The notes below the pieces were generated by a model, which saw only the letters and a list, made by a program, of their open reading frames with translations, did not search any database and was not told the DNA's origin. DNA of 64,000 nt from a virus. How positions within the stretch are numbered: the first letter of the stretch is position 1; each line of letters starts with the position of its first letter. Shown piece after piece: positions 8,674-16,533 of the stretch. A program made the translations under genes and the position numbers. The DNA is taken from the IMG/VR virus record IMGVR_UViG_3300042539_001379, positions 1-64,000 of that record. One strand, 5' to 3'.

Positions 8674-11346
8674 TTAATTAAAGGAAAACAATTTTCCGAA
8701 CATATTATCATCTTTAGTTGAGTTTAGGTCCCACTCTAAAACACCAATTAGGTTGTCTAATTTGTTGTTAATAATTGTGGCTTCCATTTCTGCATGATCA
8801 AACGGTAATTCTTGAAACCATTTAGGTAGTCTAAGTTCGTCTACAGGATATGCAACACTGGTAAATCCTAGGGGATTATCTTTCATTTTGCAGACGATGA
8901 CTTTCATTCCATCAACGATTCCTATAGAATATTTGTCACCATTCATCTTACGGAGCGTATTCCAATTAATACTTGCTCGGACATGACCAGGCATATTTGC
9001 CTTGCCAGCCTTCTTCTCTTTATCTTCGTATTCTGTAATGTTGTTGGCTCGTTTGGGCGAACCTTTTTCCCATCCTGGGCGAGTTTTAAATTCTGTTCTG
9101 AACTCACTAATTCTCTCCAATATTTCTTTTTCTTGAGCACCGTTTAGTACCTTGGTTAAAATTTCTTCTAAAAATATCTGCATAAATTCTGGAGTATCTG
9201 CACGTTTTAAGTCTAATCCCATTGCTTTAATTTTACCAGGTTTACCGTCGACGTCTAGTCTTTTACCTTCTTTGTCGTAATAAAGAACAGCATACCTTTT
9301 CTTTGTAATAAAGAGGCCTTTACTGGCAACAATTTCTCTACCTGCTTTAATTACTTCTCCTCTAGATTTTGGACAATGAAATGAATCTTGCATAAAATGA
9401 GGAAAAGTGGCATTAACTGTTTCTGCAATAGTGTTATAAAGTTGAATAACAATATCTTTATCCCAGGGGACTAAGTTTTTCTGAATGTCAATTTTTAATG
9501 TACTGTATGCACTGAAGTAAGCAGAGTCAGTATCACCATAAATGATGCTCTTTCCAGTGTGATCGTATTCTCCAGTAATTACTTCATTAATTTTGCTAGC
9601 CATGTGCTTGGCAATTTGTCTTCCAGTTAACGTAGTGCTCTGACCAATTCTTTTATCAAAAAATCTACATCCGACATTAAGAATGGCTCCGTATAAACTG
9701 TTTAGATTAATCTTTTTAACTAGTTGTCTTTTATCCCAATATTCTTCTTCAATTTTATTTTCGGCTTTAATTGCTTCCTTTAATTTAGCCTGTAACTCTT
9801 TACGTTCTGAATACCATCTTTTTAGCAATCCGGGAATAATACCTTCGTTTTCGTAACTAAAAATTGTTCCGTTAGCACTTAACATCCATGGCTTATTATT
9901 TTCAAAAATAAGTTGATAAACTTGAGCCGCACTTAAAATATGAGTCTCTCCGTTTTCTAAATCTAACGTAATTTCAAATGCTCGATCTTGCCGCATGACA
10001 GCCTCATACTCAAATGTACCAAACATACCTTCCCATGCTGCTGCAAACGATTTTTTATGCAAATTCATTTGCTCATGTATAAATTGATCAGTTTTTACAG
10101 GTCTTAATTGTCCTACAATAGTTTCTGGACCCATGTTTAACGCACGAATTACTGAAGGGTATAGACTGTTAATGTCCATTGATCCTATCCAGTCGTGAAG
10201 ACCTTTTTTAGGGTATGCAACATATGCACCTGCGGCTTGTGTATCTCCTAATTCGTCTCTGTTTGATCTGCTAGGAACAATCAATCCTCTCTGATGTGAT
10301 TCATTAATAATAGCCTGTTCAGTGACAGCAACAGCCCCGAGTGTTGTTTGTAGCAAAACTGTATTTTCGTGTGCAATTGTATTGGCTAGATCTAAAAATT
10401 TTAATTTTTTATCTAGTTTATCTAACAGAGAAACGTCCTGTCTGTTATATTCTATAAACTTTCGAAAGTCATTGTTATATAACTGATCTAGGGTTCCTTC
10501 GTAAACTGTTTTAGTTTCACCTAATTCGTATTCAGCGATAGCATCTAATCTATAACTATGTCGTTCTTCATATGTATACTTGCGATATAGTTCGAGACTG
10601 TCCATATGTACACGACCGACTAAGTCGTAAGTAGTTGCGGCTTTACCAAATTTTTCATATTCACGCTTTTTAGGAAACTTATTCCATAAGCAGAAACTTC
10701 TAGTGTCGTCTTTACTTAAAACTTTTGCAACTCTATTAACAGTATAAGGAATATCAAAACCTTCGCTGTTCCATCCGCTTAACACATCTGCATCTTCAAT
10801 TAATTGTAAGAACATTTCTAACATTTCACCTTCAGTTTCGAACAAGTGAGTGTTGGGGAAGTCTTTAACTAATTCGGTTGCTTGACTGATAGTTAGTGTT
10901 TTTGGTGGAACTGCTAGTGTTACTAAGACATCAAGCCATTGAAGACATACAGTAATTGCCGTTATTGGCATAAATGCATCATCTGGACTAGCGTATCCTC
11001 TTTCGGGATCAAAATCTACTTCGATGTCAAAAAATGCTGCATGTAATTTTGGTGCATCTCGACCTAAATAGTTTTCTTCTAATGTTCTAAAGATTGGATT
11101 AATGTCATGTTCAAAAAGTTTATGATTGCTATAAACTCGTTGTTCTTTTTGAAAGTCTTTGTAATTCTTGCACAATACACGACTTAGACTTTCTCCGTAT
11201 ATTGATCGGTGTTTCCCTTTTGTATCGGGGTAATAAAAAATATATCTTGCAGGATATTCTTGATAAATTCTGCCTTTCTTATTGTCTCGTTCAACAACAA
11301 AAACGGTGTCCTTTTCTCTATCCCAGATAGCATCAACGTAACTCAT
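8674..11346 (-). CDS. Family B DNA polymerase, gp43-like
   Basis: 890 aa, a complete T4-type replicase. Exonuclease motifs: FFDIEVDF (D107, E109), SGWNSEGFDIPY (about 190-201) and YNRQDVSLLD (300-309). Polymerase motifs: A at MDINSLYPSVI (D391), B at KKINLNSLYGA (544-553), and C at IYGDTDSAYF (D605, D607), followed by TKKRYAVLYYD. The C-terminal MFGKLFSFN resembles the clamp-binding peptide of T4 polymerase. An AGGAG ribosome site and a small hairpin precede the start. The gene shows no intein or split, unlike some T4-like relatives. Confidence 0.97.
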   Translation of the reverse strand: MSYVDAIWDREKDTVFVVERDNKKGRIYQEYPARYIFYYPDTKGKHRSIYGESLSRVLCKNYKDFQKEQRVYSNHKLFEHDINPIFRTLEENYLGRDAPKLHAAFFDIEVDFDPERGYASPDDAFMPITAITVCLQWLDVLVTLAVPPKTLTISQATELVKDFPNTHLFETEGEMLEMFLQLIEDADVLSGWNSEGFDIPYTVNRVAKVLSKDDTRSFCLWNKFPKKREYEKFGKAATTYDLVGRVHMDSLELYRKYTYEERHSYRLDAIAEYELGETKTVYEGTLDQLYNNDFRKFIEYNRQDVSLLDKLDKKLKFLDLANTIAHENTVLLQTTLGAVAVTEQAIINESHQRGLIVPSRSNRDELGDTQAAGAYVAYPKKGLHDWIGSMDINSLYPSVIRALNMGPETIVGQLRPVKTDQFIHEQMNLHKKSFAAAWEGMFGTFEYEAVMRQDRAFEITLDLENGETHILSAAQVYQLIFENNKPWMLSANGTIFSYENEGIIPGLLKRWYSERKELQAKLKEAIKAENKIEEEYWDKRQLVKKINLNSLYGAILNVGCRFFDKRIGQSTTLTGRQIAKHMASKINEVITGEYDHTGKSIIYGDTDSAYFSAYSTLKIDIQKNLVPWDKDIVIQLYNTIAETVNATFPHFMQDSFHCPKSRGEVIKAGREIVASKGLFITKKRYAVLYYDKEGKRLDVDGKPGKIKAMGLDLKRADTPEFMQIFLEEILTKVLNGAQEKEILERISEFRTEFKTRPGWEKGSPKRANNITEYEDKEKKAGKANMPGHVRASINWNTLRKMNGDKYSIGIVDGMKVIVCKMKDNPLGFTSVAYPVDELRLPKWFQELPFDHAEMEATIINNKLDNLIGVLEWDLNSTKDDNMFGKLFSFN

Positions 11347-11350
11347 TTTT

Positions 11351-11372
11351 TCTCCTACCGTTTATGGCCGGT
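11351..11372 (-). promoter_or_regulatory. Hairpin abutting the polymerase ribosome site
   Basis: On the minus strand ACCG / CGGT encloses an eight-nucleotide loop (GCCATAAA), directly followed by AGGAGA and the polymerase ATG. T4 gp43 represses its own translation by binding a hairpin with an eight-nucleotide loop at the same place. The analogy is positional; the loop sequence differs. Confidence 0.35.
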
Positions 11373-11423
11373 TAACCTTAATAATGCGAATTATGGCTCG
11401 CTAACCTTGAACAAAATTATTTA

Positions 11424-12299
11424 TTATAGAATTTTTTTGCTGATATATAAAGCGGCACCTATACTAGAACCGGCATCACCGGGAAAATTTGGCACATGAA
11501 AATCTTTGAATAAAATCTTAATTTTGTTGTGTACAAATTTATTATACGCACAACCTCCAGTAAATACAAGTTTATTACTATACTGCCTTGCAATATTGGC
11601 TAATTTAATAATTTCTTTCTCGAACACAAACTGAACCGAAGCCGCAATATTAATTGTATCGTTGCTATTACTTGTGTTAACGTCCCAATCCCATATTCCT
11701 TTATGCAAATTTTTATCTAAATAAGATTTAACTTTATCGTGGTAAATCCAAGGATTTCCTTTTTGACTTATATTCATTAATACAGATTCATCTCGAACTG
11801 GTTTTAATCCAATTAACTCTGTAAATGCTGAATAAAATAAACCTAAACTATATGGGTAGTTTTTAACCATAACACGTTCAAAATTTCCATAACTGTAATT
11901 CCAAATGCTGACAGTATTCCACTCTCCGATAGCATCTACTACTAGTACAGCCGTATTATCAAAACCGCTAGAATAAACACCAAAATGTGCATGACTTAGA
12001 TGATGGGGTGCATAAAAAATAGGAATTGAATTTAAATTAAATTGTTTTAGATATACAGACGGCAAATTTTTAAAAGATAATGCATCTTTAAATTGACCGG
12101 CATAGATCTGTCTTGTTTTTTTAAGCCAAGGGTTTTCGTACCACGCAATCACATCTGGATTTCCAAATTTCTTTGCTTCTTCCACAAGATCATTAGTTAA
12201 ATAAAGACTGTTTTTTGATTTTTTATGAAAAAGTATGTCTTTATCGAACACGCATATACTTGTGTCGTGATTGAGTGCGTTAATTCCAAAAATTTTCAT
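11424..12299 (-). CDS. Carbamoyltransferase-like protein, N-terminal (Kae1-like) domain only
   Basis: 291 aa matching the N-terminal domain of NodU/TobZ-type O-carbamoyltransferases. It has the start GINALNHDTSICVF, metal-binding HHLSHAHFGVY near residue 110, VVDAIGEWNTVSIW, and the late LVFTGGCAYNKFVHNKI with FPGDAGSSIGAAL near the end. Full-length members have a further YrdC-like region of about 200 aa that is missing here. The sequence ends cleanly, so this may be a solo domain rather than a frameshift. It could work with a separate partner to carbamoylate a sugar or a modified nucleobase. It ATGA-overlaps the small gene upstream. Confidence 0.75.
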   Translation of the reverse strand: MKIFGINALNHDTSICVFDKDILFHKKSKNSLYLTNDLVEEAKKFGNPDVIAWYENPWLKKTRQIYAGQFKDALSFKNLPSVYLKQFNLNSIPIFYAPHHLSHAHFGVYSSGFDNTAVLVVDAIGEWNTVSIWNYSYGNFERVMVKNYPYSLGLFYSAFTELIGLKPVRDESVLMNISQKGNPWIYHDKVKSYLDKNLHKGIWDWDVNTSNSNDTINIAASVQFVFEKEIIKLANIARQYSNKLVFTGGCAYNKFVHNKIKILFKDFHVPNFPGDAGSSIGAALYISKKIL

Positions 12300-12400
12300 T
12301 TATAGATAAATGGATCTCTTTTTCGCAATTCTTTAATTCTTTGTTTTAATTGCTTTTTTTGTCTCCACTTTTGGAAAAGTGATTTTAATAATCTAATCAT
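12296..12400 (-). CDS. Short basic peptide, 34 aa
   Basis: Starts with ATG overlapping the TGA of the membrane-protein gene and ends with TGA overlapping the ATG of the carbamoyltransferase-like gene. This double ATGA coupling is good evidence that it is translated. The peptide is almost entirely one basic helix (KWRQKKQLKQRIKELRKRD). Function unknown; nucleic acid or membrane-surface binding is possible. Confidence 0.6.
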   Translation of the reverse strand: MIRLLKSLFQKWRQKKQLKQRIKELRKRDPFIYK

Positions 12401-12687
12401 TGTATTAACATCCGAATTAAACCCACTGAATCGATTGTGGTAAGTAATAGATAGTTTGCGAGCATTCCGAAGGATTGACGAGTGTAAGCAGCCCAAGCGT
12501 ACATAGCACAACCTGTAATCCAAATAGGATATAGAACGAGAAGCGGCGGCGTTGGGACTGTAAGGGCCATTGTGATTGCACAACCAATAGATATTGCCCA
12601 AGCACCCAACTCAACAATGAACCTAAAAGGATAAGAACGAAAGTCATCTCGAATCCAATCAAATGTTGGCTTTAACAAATCTAACAT
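12397..12687 (-). CDS. Small integral membrane protein
   Basis: 96 aa with about three hydrophobic segments (roughly residues 22-43, 46-67 and 73-92). A positively charged amphipathic start precedes them (MLDLLKPTFDWIRDDFRSYPF). It lies between the DsbA-like gene and the small basic peptide in a tight operon. No catalytic motif was recognised; a role in altering the host inner membrane early in infection is a guess. Confidence 0.75.
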   Translation of the reverse strand: MLDLLKPTFDWIRDDFRSYPFRFIVELGAWAISIGCAITMALTVPTPPLLVLYPIWITGCAMYAWAAYTRQSFGMLANYLLLTTIDSVGLIRMLIQ

Positions 12688-12689
12688 TT

Positions 12690-12959
12690 TTAGTCTTCAC
12701 GGCGATTAGCATGTCCGCTGATATCGACAATAGTTTCGAGGTCATCAAATTCACGGAATACCTGATCCCATTGATCTTTAAGTGCAATACGAATTGCTTT
12801 TCGAATTACACTGGGTTTAACATCTAACTCTTGTGCAACGGCTTTAATAGTTTCATTTAGCCCTTCAGTAAGATCTTGAATTTCTTGTAGAACAGTAACA
12901 CCTTCTGAAATAATTTGTTTAATTTTGGCCTGCTCGGGGGTCCCGAATGATTTACTCAT
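12690..12959 (-). CDS. DsbA-like double-stranded DNA-binding protein
   Basis: 89 aa, the same size as T4 DsbA, which binds DNA near late promoters. The helix layout is similar: IKQIISEGVTVLQEIQDLTEGL, then IKAVAQELDVKPSVIRKAIRIA in the middle and an acidic tail. It has a strong AAGGAGAAATT ribosome site and its own sigma70-type promoter. Sequence identity to T4 DsbA is low by eye, so the call rests on length, helix pattern and context. Confidence 0.6.
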   Translation of the reverse strand: MSKSFGTPEQAKIKQIISEGVTVLQEIQDLTEGLNETIKAVAQELDVKPSVIRKAIRIALKDQWDQVFREFDDLETIVDISGHANRRED

Positions 12960-12979
12960 AATTTCTCCTTAATAATTTA

Positions 12980-13009
12980 ATTATATAAAAATTAAAGGAT
13001 TAAAGTCAA
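12980..13009 (-). promoter_or_regulatory. Sigma70-type promoter before the DsbA-like gene
   Basis: On the minus strand TTGACT, 18-nt AT-rich spacer, TATAAT; start codon at 12959 with AAGGAG between. Confidence 0.7.
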
Positions 13010-13010
13010 A

Positions 13011-13574
13011 TCATTTAATGCCAATTTTCATAAATCTTTGATATTGAGTCTCTGGATCTTCGAAAGTTTTTTCGTCTAAAACTAAGGTATCAGTAAGAAA
13101 AAATTCTTGATCTAATTCTTCTAATGTATCGTATACTCCGTTGGCATTGTTTCTACTTTGTAGTGCTATCAATGTCCCATCTGGAATTTTATCAAACCAT
13201 TCTGTTCCATTAATGTCGTTTATTGAAGTGTTAATAATTAGACTGTTTTTATCCAATTGTTCAAATTTTAACGTGTTAACATCTTTTTGGATACACTGAT
13301 GATTTATTTTTAATGCTGAAAGTATTTTTTTAGAAATAGCAATATGATTTTTGTCTAAATCAACATTAATCACTTTTTTAAATTTTATTCCGCATCGGTC
13401 TAGCATTATTGCCATTGTGCCGTACCACGATCCTAATATATAAATTGTTGAGAATTTTTCTCGATTTAACACTTTTAAATTTTGGCATAGCCAAAGTTTA
13501 CTTTTTAGCAGATCGGGAGTTAAACTACCCTTAAAGGTCGGAGGACTAATTTCATTTAACTCTTTAAATCTCAT
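13011..13574 (-). CDS. Methyltransferase-fold protein with capsid-targeting-like N-terminus
   Basis: 187 aa from the ATG at 13574, one base after the stop of the Cys-rich gene; the frame stays open further upstream but has no better start. The middle resembles a class I methyltransferase: IYILGSWYGTMAIML (SAM loop), VINVDLDKNHIAISKKI (acidic strand end), and LIINTSINDINGTEWF. The N-terminus MRFKELNEI resembles T4 capsid-targeting peptides and contains L-N-E. Substrate unknown. It is the last gene of the internal-head-like cluster. Confidence 0.65.
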   Translation of the reverse strand: MRFKELNEISPPTFKGSLTPDLLKSKLWLCQNLKVLNREKFSTIYILGSWYGTMAIMLDRCGIKFKKVINVDLDKNHIAISKKILSALKINHQCIQKDVNTLKFEQLDKNSLIINTSINDINGTEWFDKIPDGTLIALQSRNNANGVYDTLEELDQEFFLTDTLVLDEKTFEDPETQYQRFMKIGIK

Positions 13575-13575
13575 G

Positions 13576-14004
13576 TTAATCTGCTTTCTTACCTTTATCT
13601 TTTTCAGTAATTGGGCCTCCGGTAACCCATGCTTTACAACTGCGACTACCTGCACATTTAAAATGTAAAAAATTACAATATCCTAGATCGCTGAGATTTA
13701 TAGTTGCGTTTGGGTCAATATTTTTTTCGTTGCCTTTAATCCCAGTTGCAATGCATTCCCTCATGCTATCGCTAACATCGAATGCTGCACAATTACCGCA
13801 TCGCATTGTTTTAGCAGTTGTCTCACTTACTCCAAATATCTTAGCAGATTTTTTCCAATAATCTTCTGGTTTATCGGGATTGGCTGGCCCGTAGTGATAT
13901 TCGTCTATGGCTTTTTGCCGATTTTTTAAATTAATATCTATGTTATGTGTGGCAATTGGGCAACCTTTATTTGCCGATTCGACTAATGTTATAAAATTTC
14001 TCAT
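13576..14004 (-). CDS. Cys-rich protein with capsid-targeting-like N-terminus
   Basis: 142 aa. It begins MRNFITLVESAN, resembling T4 internal-protein leaders with a possible cleavage after L-V-E. The C-terminal half has an ordered cysteine set: RCGNCAAFD, MRECIATG, GYCNFLHFKC and SRSCKAWVTGGP, six to seven cysteines consistent with an iron-sulfur or zinc module. The ATG overlaps the stop of the -1 frame extension upstream (TGATG), so translation is coupled to frameshifting. The residues 30-60 helix region is polar. Function unknown. Confidence 0.75.
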   Translation of the reverse strand: MRNFITLVESANKGCPIATHNIDINLKNRQKAIDEYHYGPANPDKPEDYWKKSAKIFGVSETTAKTMRCGNCAAFDVSDSMRECIATGIKGNEKNIDPNATINLSDLGYCNFLHFKCAGSRSCKAWVTGGPITEKDKGKKAD

Positions 14005-14225
14005 CAGTTTTTCTCAATAGCGTGTTTTCTAGCAGACTGTGCCATTTGAATTTTTTTAGCAGGAGTTTTATTTCTAAATTGATGATATCTTTCTGGGTCA
14101 GCATCTAAAAAAGTTTGTTCCCATTGATCCAATGACACGGCAGGAGTTAATTTTACTGCCGGCTTTAATTTAGGTTTATCTTGAGCAGGATCCTGTGCCG
14201 GATCTTGCGGTTCCTGCTCACTTAC
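14004..14225 (-). CDS. -1 frame C-terminal extension of the 649-aa polyprotein
   Basis: A 73-codon open frame with no ATG near its beginning. It is entered by a -1 shift at the A_AAA_AAG heptamer (14231-14225) one codon before the zero-frame TAA. It opens VSEQEPQDPAQDPAQ, then a Lys/Pro linker, then a charged helical tail (SLDQWEQTFLDADPERYHQF and a basic end). Its TGA shares one base with the next gene's ATG, as expected of a real coding frame. The fused product would be 722 aa. A sequencing indel in the six-A run is the alternative. Confidence 0.7.
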   Translation of the reverse strand, partial: VSEQEPQDPAQDPAQDKPKLKPAVKLTPAVSLDQWEQTFLDADPERYHQFRNKTPAKKIQMAQSARKHAIEKN

Positions 14226-14250
14226 TTTTTTGATTTATTTTTTGCCTTCC
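14183..14250 (-). promoter_or_regulatory. Programmed -1 ribosomal frameshift cassette
   Basis: In transcript order: a Shine-Dalgarno-like GGAAGG (14250-14245), 13 nt, the slippery heptamer A_AAA_AAG in the zero frame (14231-14225), 5 nt including the TAA stop, then an 8-bp perfect stem GAGCAGGA / TCCTGCTC (14219-14212 with 14190-14183). Inside the loop, GATCC and GGATC could form an alternative inner helix. This is the same architecture as E. coli dnaX. There is no T-run after the stem, so it is not a terminator. Confidence 0.75.
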
Positions 14251-16171
14251 AAGCAGCACCGTAGGCCTTGCGTTTTTCTACATCAGTTAGTTTACCGTCT
14301 TTTCTATATCCTGCTTTAATATGCTTGACTATACGTTCATATTTGTCTCCTGGAGGAGCCTTTTCATATAGTTGATTCATAAGACTTTCGATATAAGAAT
14401 CCTCGCCTACTGGTACACAGTTGTCTACAGTGCGGCCACCTTTCTTTTTAGTGCCCATACGTTTGTAACCTTTCCAGCAGGCTTTACCATCTACACCTTT
14501 TTTCTTGCCTTCCGCTACACCTTGCTGACCGGCATCTAATCCTTTGCCGTATAATGTTACGGCTTTAGCGCCTACACCATATGGAGGATTCATTACAATA
14601 CCTTGTTTGCCGTGTTCGACGCCAATAGCATACCAATCAATATTGGCAGCACCACCGGCCTTTTGTGCTTCACGCTTCCAGAATGATAAAGAATTCATAC
14701 CTTCCGCTACACTTGCTTCATTTTTTGGTTGCCAAAACTTTCCTGGACCAAATAATTTATCTGCTTGTGAATTTTGATAAGTCGAATACCATTTTCCACT
14801 TTTGCTTTGTTTTAAACCAGCAGATTGTGCATCATTTTCTTGCCCAGGTTTTACGTTATAAAAATACATTCCTGAAGGCTTTGAATATGATCTACTAGGA
14901 TATCTTGATCCATATCTGCTACCGCCATAACTACTGCCCGGTGCTCCACGAAGTAATTCTTTTTCGCCCTCGTCGTTGACACGCCATACATTGCCTTGAC
15001 TATCTTTATAAGTGTGGGTTTCGTACTCATTAACTTGAGATTCTAACGCACCTTGTTCTCCACCGATGCTGCGCAATACAGCAGTTAAATAATCTGCCGA
15101 TTTAGTAATTTTACTTTGTTGCCATGCTTCTAGCCCTTCCATCTCGCTATAACGTTTGATTAGAACTAATAATTTTTTAGCATCAGACATGATACTTTGG
15201 AGTTCGTTGCTGGCCATGCTAATTTCGTGGTCAGGTTCTTGATCGCCTTCCGCCACACCTTCATTGTTTTCATCTTCAGCATCAAAATCATATTTGTCGT
15301 ATTGAATGTGACCGTCGTGTCCGATGCCAGACAGCACCACCATAACATAGTCGTCGCCATAATCGGGTTCCCATCCTAATGCCCTTAATTCATCTGCATT
15401 GTCGCCGTCAGTCCAGTATTGGTAAGCCAATGGAAATAATTTTGCCTTGTATTTTTCCATACTTGGCAAGTATGATGGATCAAGATCAACTGGTTCAAAT
15501 TCTTGTGTCGGCCACATCTCGTCAGCATCGCCTGGAGTAATTTTTCCAGTCATTTTTCTCATTGATTTATCAAATTTTTCGTCACCTGTTGTTTCCGCCA
15601 CACCTTGTTCCGTAGTAGATTGTGTATATGGTATACCGATTAATGTATTTTTATAGGTTCCATACACATAATCGTTTACATTATTTTTGATCTGATACTC
15701 AATACCAGATTGATTCATAGTGTCATCTACTAGTTTTTTTTCTTGAGGGGTCAATTCACGGGTTATCTTAATAACTAACATAGTTTTTTTGGCTCGTAAC
15801 GAATCTCTGGCTGAACGACGCAAGGATTTATAAAGATCCTTGGATATTTCAATAACCTCTGGACTTAGATCGGCTTGTTCAATTCCTTCTGCTACACCTT
15901 TCTCTTCATCAAAAGGCTTACGATGTTTTTCTTTACCTTGTTTTTGTTCTTTTTTCTTATCACGATGCGCACCTGCACCGGTCTGTGATTTCATCGGACC
16001 TTGACGAGGCTTCTGATTAACAGGCACAGAAATTGTCTGTCGTCTTTGAAGTTCACCTAGGGGTTTTTCCGCAGTAGCAATACTATTCGTTCCAATAGCA
16101 CCTGCAGTTGTTGTTTCTAAAACGTACCTAGTTTCATTAGGTAATTTAACTTTTTTAAATTCTTCGTTCAT
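14222..16171 (-). CDS. Modular polyprotein with five VAE motifs, putative internal head protein
   Basis: 649 aa in the zero frame. Five copies of a (G/S)VAE(G/T) motif, at about residues 93-95, 191-193, 306-308, 488-490 and 552-554, split it into modules of roughly 95, 98, 115, 182, 64 and 95 aa. The motif resembles the T4 prohead protease rule (L/I)xE before a small residue. The N-terminal module is basic and disordered; the last has CWKGYKRMG and a Lys-rich tail (WKAKNKSKK). No enzymatic domain was recognised. It overlaps the upstream 121-aa gene by 4 nt and ends at the frameshift cassette. Confidence 0.8.
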   Translation of the reverse strand: MNEEFKKVKLPNETRYVLETTTAGAIGTNSIATAEKPLGELQRRQTISVPVNQKPRQGPMKSQTGAGAHRDKKKEQKQGKEKHRKPFDEEKGVAEGIEQADLSPEVIEISKDLYKSLRRSARDSLRAKKTMLVIKITRELTPQEKKLVDDTMNQSGIEYQIKNNVNDYVYGTYKNTLIGIPYTQSTTEQGVAETTGDEKFDKSMRKMTGKITPGDADEMWPTQEFEPVDLDPSYLPSMEKYKAKLFPLAYQYWTDGDNADELRALGWEPDYGDDYVMVVLSGIGHDGHIQYDKYDFDAEDENNEGVAEGDQEPDHEISMASNELQSIMSDAKKLLVLIKRYSEMEGLEAWQQSKITKSADYLTAVLRSIGGEQGALESQVNEYETHTYKDSQGNVWRVNDEGEKELLRGAPGSSYGGSRYGSRYPSRSYSKPSGMYFYNVKPGQENDAQSAGLKQSKSGKWYSTYQNSQADKLFGPGKFWQPKNEASVAEGMNSLSFWKREAQKAGGAANIDWYAIGVEHGKQGIVMNPPYGVGAKAVTLYGKGLDAGQQGVAEGKKKGVDGKACWKGYKRMGTKKKGGRTVDNCVPVGEDSYIESLMNQLYEKAPPGDKYERIVKHIKAGYRKDGKLTDVEKRKAYGAAWKAKNKSKK

Positions 16172-16533
16172 TTTTTACTCCAATTCGCCACTGGACTTAC
16201 TGTATAAGTATCTGGTGTTTCTTGACTTCTCATGTCACCTTTGTTTACATCGTGTATATTAACTCCGGCTACTTTAGCCGCAACATTGATCATATCTTGA
16301 TCACATTGACTATATGGATGTAGACTTTTATATCTACCGATCCAACTTTCTTCATCCATCTCTGGCATTGTTTTTCCATCAGTTGCAGCCAGTGCCAAGC
16401 CCAATCTATATAATTTGTAATCGCTATTCCACTTATCGTCATCAGTGTATTTGTTAACGCCGCGGGTAGGATTTTGTTGACGCTTGGTCATTTTTCCGCC
16501 TTTGCGTTCAACCATGAATTCGCGTGCTCTCAT
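16168..16533 (-). CDS. Small protein with capsid-targeting-like N-terminus
   Basis: 121 aa. It begins MRAREFMVERKGGKMTKRQQ, similar to T4 internal-protein leaders, though the site would be M-V-E rather than L/I-x-E. The rest is polar, with a SWIGRYKSLHPYSQCDQDMIN segment near residue 65 and a DVNKGDMRSQETP tail. No known domain. It overlaps Dps by 4 nt upstream and the polyprotein by 4 nt downstream, inside the putative internal-head operon. Confidence 0.7.
   Translation of the reverse strand: MRAREFMVERKGGKMTKRQQNPTRGVNKYTDDDKWNSDYKLYRLGLALAATDGKTMPEMDEESWIGRYKSLHPYSQCDQDMINVAAKVAGVNIHDVNKGDMRSQETPDTYTVSPVANWSKK

Noticed and set aside
12296-12601. 101-aa reading starting at 12601
   Set aside because: Its first two thirds overlap the clear membrane-protein gene out of frame; the ATGA-coupled start at 12400 leaves only the 34-aa peptide.
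14183-14225. Stem after the polyprotein stop as a transcription terminator
   Set aside because: No T-run follows the 3' arm, and the next gene's start is coupled to the -1 frame, so a frameshift stimulator fits better.
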